NCBI GenBank assembly: GCA_007117945.1 | Contig: SKTN01000053.1 | Location: 1 to 7,779, forward strand | Origin: Nitriliruptoraceae bacterium | Lineage (GTDB): Bacteria > Actinomycetota > Nitriliruptoria > Nitriliruptorales > Nitriliruptoraceae | Direction: 5' to 3' | Length of the DNA stretch: 7,779 bases | In this document: positions 5,794 to 7,779 of the stretch, piece after piece | Position numbering within the stretch: position 1 is the first letter of the stretch | Layout of the letters: every line of letters begins with the position of its first letter | Translations under genes and position numbers: made by a program | The notes under the pieces: model-generated | Databases searched by the model: none | What the model saw: only the letters and a program-made list of their open reading frames with translations | Told to the model about the DNA's origin: nothing

Positions 5794-7443
5794 TCACAGC
5801 AGCCCGAGACGGGTAGCGCTGGCGACGGCGGCGGCGCGGGTCGAGCAGCCCAGTCGGGTGTAGATGTTCGCGACGTGGCGGTGCACCGTGTGCTCGCTCA
5901 GCACCAGCCGTTCCGCCACCTCCTGATCCGACAGGCCCTCGGCGATGAGCTGCAGCACCTGGATCTGCCGCTCGGTGAGTGGCCGGCCGCCGGACGCCTG
6001 ATCGCCGTCCTCCCCGAGCACGGCCTCCGCCCGTTCGCGCTCGACGGGCCGCACGTCGCCGAGGGCTGCCAGCGCCGTGCGAGCCTCGCGGCTGGCCGCC
6101 TCGGGTCGGCCTTGTGCCCGGAGCGCCTCCGCCAGCTCGACGCGCACCGCCGCCACCTCGAGGGGTGCTCCACAGCGCAGGAGCAGGTCGATCGCGTCCT
6201 CGAAGCGGTCGCAGGCGCGCTCATGCGCACCGGTTGCGCGGTCGATGCGTCCGGCGGCGACGTGCGCTGCGGCGCGCAGCGGCGCGGTCCCCACGCCGTC
6301 AGCGATCGCCTGCAGTTCCTCGGCGTGGGCGTCCGCCGCGGCCAGGTCACCGAGCGCGAGTTCGGCACGGACGAGGAGTTCGAGTGCATCGAAGCGCCGA
6401 GCCGTGTGGTCGGGTGGCAGCGTGCGCAGCATGCGCTGGAGCAGATCACGTGCACCGACTGGGTCGTCCCGATCGAGCTCGAGCGCCGCGAGCCCCCGGT
6501 GGGAGAGCGGGTGGGCCAGCGCCTCCTCGAACAGCGTGACGGCCTCGGTAGGCCGTCCCTGCAGCCTGCGGAGCTCACCGAGCCGCACGAGCGCCTCGGG
6601 TCGCCACGTCGGACGCCGGTCGGTGAGGGCGTCGACCGCGGCCACCAGCACACGTTCTGCGTCGTGGAGCCGACCACGCCACGCCAGGATCGCGCCGTGG
6701 TGCGCGCTGCACACCCCCCGCAGGAAGCGAGCGTTCGTGCGCTCGCTGAAGGCGGCGACCTGCTCGCACCACTGCGCGCCGCGGTCGTAGTCGCGTCGGT
6801 CCTCGCAGGCGGCGATGAGCAGGCAGCACGACCAGGCCGCGGGGACGAGGTTCTCGTACTCGCCGGCCACCGCGGCGGCCGCGGCCTCGCTGAGGCGCGT
6901 CAGGCCCGTGGCGGCGTCCCCGGAGCGCAGGCGTGCCACACCCTGGGTCGCGACGCCGAACATCTCGAGATCGGTCCGGCCGTGCCGCTGTCCGGCCTCG
7001 GTGGCCTCGGTGGCGCGGCGCAGCGCGAGCTCGAGGTCCCCACGGGTGAGCGCCGCATGCGCCTCGAAGACGGCCAGCCAACCCTGCTCCGGGCAGGGCT
7101 CGAGGTCGGCGGCGAGGCGTGCAGCGCGGCTGAACCAGCCCTCCGCGACCGCGGGTTCCCCCTTCAGCTCAGCGTGGTCGTCACCGAGCCACAGTGCCAT
7201 GCGCGTCGCCCCGCGCGCGTCGTTCGCGTCGCGGTAGGCCCGGTAGGCACGTTCGCGGGCATCGATGCAGGCGTCGATGTCCTCGAGCCACCAGGCCGCC
7301 CAGCTCAGCCCCTCGAGCGCCTCGGCGCCGCCGCCCTCGCGTACCCCGGTGGCGAAGCTCGCCCGTGCCTGCTGCCAGTGGCCCTGTGCGAGCGCATCCC
7401 ACCCTGCGGTCACCGCCTGGCTGGAACGTGGGACCTCGGTCAT
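5794..7443 (-). CDS. LuxR-family transcriptional regulator with N-terminal TPR-like repeats
   Basis: A 549-aa protein. The last 61 residues (489-549) are a complete LuxR/GerE helix-turn-helix, beginning LTERQIQVLQLIAEGLSDQE and containing LVLSEHTVHRHVANIYTRL. The rest is alpha-helical with recurring TPR-like 'A...F..A' patterns, for example GHWQQARASF near the start, GRPTEAVTLFEEAL in the middle and GAHERACDRFEDAI later. There is no Walker A motif, so it lacks the ATPase domain of MalT/LAL regulators. There is no receiver domain either, so the TPR-like part is presumably the sensor or protein-interaction region. The start at ATG 7443 gives a normal N-terminus (MTEVPRSSQAVTAGWDAL) but has no Shine-Dalgarno sequence; a TACCAT 7 nt upstream suggests a leaderless transcript. 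An in-frame GTG at 7482 would add 13 residues. The downstream methyltransferase is the obvious candidate target. Confidence 0.9.
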   Translation of the reverse strand: MTEVPRSSQAVTAGWDALAQGHWQQARASFATGVREGGGAEALEGLSWAAWWLEDIDACIDARERAYRAYRDANDARGATRMALWLGDDHAELKGEPAVAEGWFSRAARLAADLEPCPEQGWLAVFEAHAALTRGDLELALRRATEATEAGQRHGRTDLEMFGVATQGVARLRSGDAATGLTRLSEAAAAAVAGEYENLVPAAWSCCLLIAACEDRRDYDRGAQWCEQVAAFSERTNARFLRGVCSAHHGAILAWRGRLHDAERVLVAAVDALTDRRPTWRPEALVRLGELRRLQGRPTEAVTLFEEALAHPLSHRGLAALELDRDDPVGARDLLQRMLRTLPPDHTARRFDALELLVRAELALGDLAAADAHAEELQAIADGVGTAPLRAAAHVAAGRIDRATGAHERACDRFEDAIDLLLRCGAPLEVAAVRVELAEALRAQGRPEAASREARTALAALGDVRPVERERAEAVLGEDGDQASGGRPLTERQIQVLQLIAEGLSDQEVAERLVLSEHTVHRHVANIYTRLGCSTRAAAVASATRLGLL

Positions 7444-7450
7444 CGTCGGG

Positions 7451-7456
7451 ATGGTA
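7451..7456 (-). promoter_or_regulatory. Candidate -10 element for a leaderless regulator transcript
   Basis: TACCAT (TANNNT type) ends 7 nt before the regulator's ATG, the spacing expected if transcription begins at the A of the ATG. No Shine-Dalgarno sequence lies at a usable distance, and leaderless mRNAs are common in actinobacteria. I see no good -35 element. Confidence 0.35.
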
Positions 7457-7507
7457 GTTGCTGACCTCCACGGCGCAGCCACTACCGCGAGCCGGTGTGC
7501 GTCGCTG

Positions 7508-7533
7508 CCACCCGGGCGTGGCCGCCTGGGTGG
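7508..7533 (-). terminator. Strong hairpin after the right-edge gene
   Basis: The arms CCACCC/GGGTGG and the inner arms GGCG/CGCC enclose a 4-nt loop. This gives an 11-position stem whose only imperfect pair is an A-C mismatch read on the minus strand (a G-U wobble on the plus strand). It begins 15 nt past the stop codon of the right-edge gene and lies upstream of the regulator promoter. No T tract follows, as is common for terminators in high-GC actinobacteria. Confidence 0.45.
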
Positions 7534-7548
7534 GCGTGACCGCGCGCG

Positions 7549-7779
7549 TCAGACCTGCAACGCGAGCAGCCGATCCAGGTCACCGTGGACCTCGAGCCCG
7601 GCGTTGGTGCCCACGCCTTCCAGGACCGTACGGCGGCGGCGATCGACGAGCCGGATCTCCAGTTCGGCCTGCATGGTCTCGCCGATCCGTCGCTCCATGC
7701 GTTCGCGGGTGGGACCGTGCAGCAGCCCGGCGCTGGCACGATGCGCGCTGATCTCCAACCGTGCGTGCCGATCGGCCAG
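7549..7779 (-). CDS. Unrecognised protein, C-terminal 76 residues only
   Basis: An open frame enters from the right window edge and ends in TGA at 7551-7549, giving 76 residues with no start needed inside the window. The residues look like real protein rather than filler: an amphipathic charged helix (HGPTRERMERRIGETMQAEL, about 21-40), a beta strand (EIRLVDRRRRTVLEGVGTNA, about 41-60) and an acidic/leucine end (HGDLDRLLALQV). I do not recognise the family from this fragment. It is on the same strand as the LuxR-type regulator and 105 bp upstream of it, with a strong hairpin between them, so it is probably a separate transcription unit. Confidence 0.5.
   Translation of the reverse strand: MADRHARLEISAHRASAGLLHGPTRERMERRIGETMQAELEIRLVDRRRRTVLEGVGTNAGLEVHGDLDRLLALQV

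Noticed and set aside
5678..5797. Methyltransferase start at 5797
   Set aside because: The added 40 residues are Arg/Thr-rich filler and overlap the regulator's stop; the ATG at 5677 has GAGGAGG 7 nt upstream.
5740..7464. Long plus-strand open frame (574 codons) opposite the LuxR-type gene
   Set aside because: It mirrors the regulator codons and has no recognisable domain; the minus strand has a complete LuxR helix-turn-helix at the right end.

Overview
The window is very GC-rich DNA (about 70% by eye, strongly GC-biased third codon positions). It is densely coding, with short operons, GTG starts and little intergenic space. This fits a chromosomal segment of an actinobacterium or another high-GC Gram-positive relative; the sequence alone does not fix the genus. 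I see no rRNA, tRNA, CRISPR, transposase or phage genes.

Left block (1-2590, minus strand): a tightly packed three-gene operon, read from right to left. It starts with an astacin-type (M12A) zinc metallopeptidase carrying an unusual C-terminal extension. Next is an ATP-grasp ligase of the graspetide (microviridin/omega-ester peptide) macrocyclase type. Last is a YbaY/YscW-like beta-domain protein that runs off the left edge. The first two genes overlap by four bases, and the last two are separated by three. No separate precursor peptide is visible. The peptidase tail, however, holds a short Asp-Lys-Asn-Pro-rich repeat that could be a built-in substrate. This is the most interesting part of the window.

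Centre (2591-4734): a non-coding divergent control region of about 430 bp holds a pair of 14-bp repeats and a plausible sigma-70-like promoter pointing right. It is followed by a two-gene plus-strand operon: an unrecognised acidic protein, then a ComEC/Rec2-like metallo-beta-lactamase-fold hydrolase. The second gene starts two bases after the first one's stop codon, and its ribosome binding site lies inside the first gene.

Right block (4735-7779, minus strand): a class I SAM-dependent methyltransferase lies downstream of a TPR/LuxR-type transcriptional regulator in the same direction. Upstream of the regulator is the C-terminal end of an unrecognised gene entering from the right edge. Hairpins follow the regulator and the edge gene, and a possible leaderless promoter precedes the regulator.

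How the genes may work together (inference): the left operon looks like a peptide- or protein-modification cassette, with an ATP-dependent side-chain crosslinker, a latent protease and a small binding domain. The central pair is probably a separate functional unit. The right block is a regulator next to its likely target gene.
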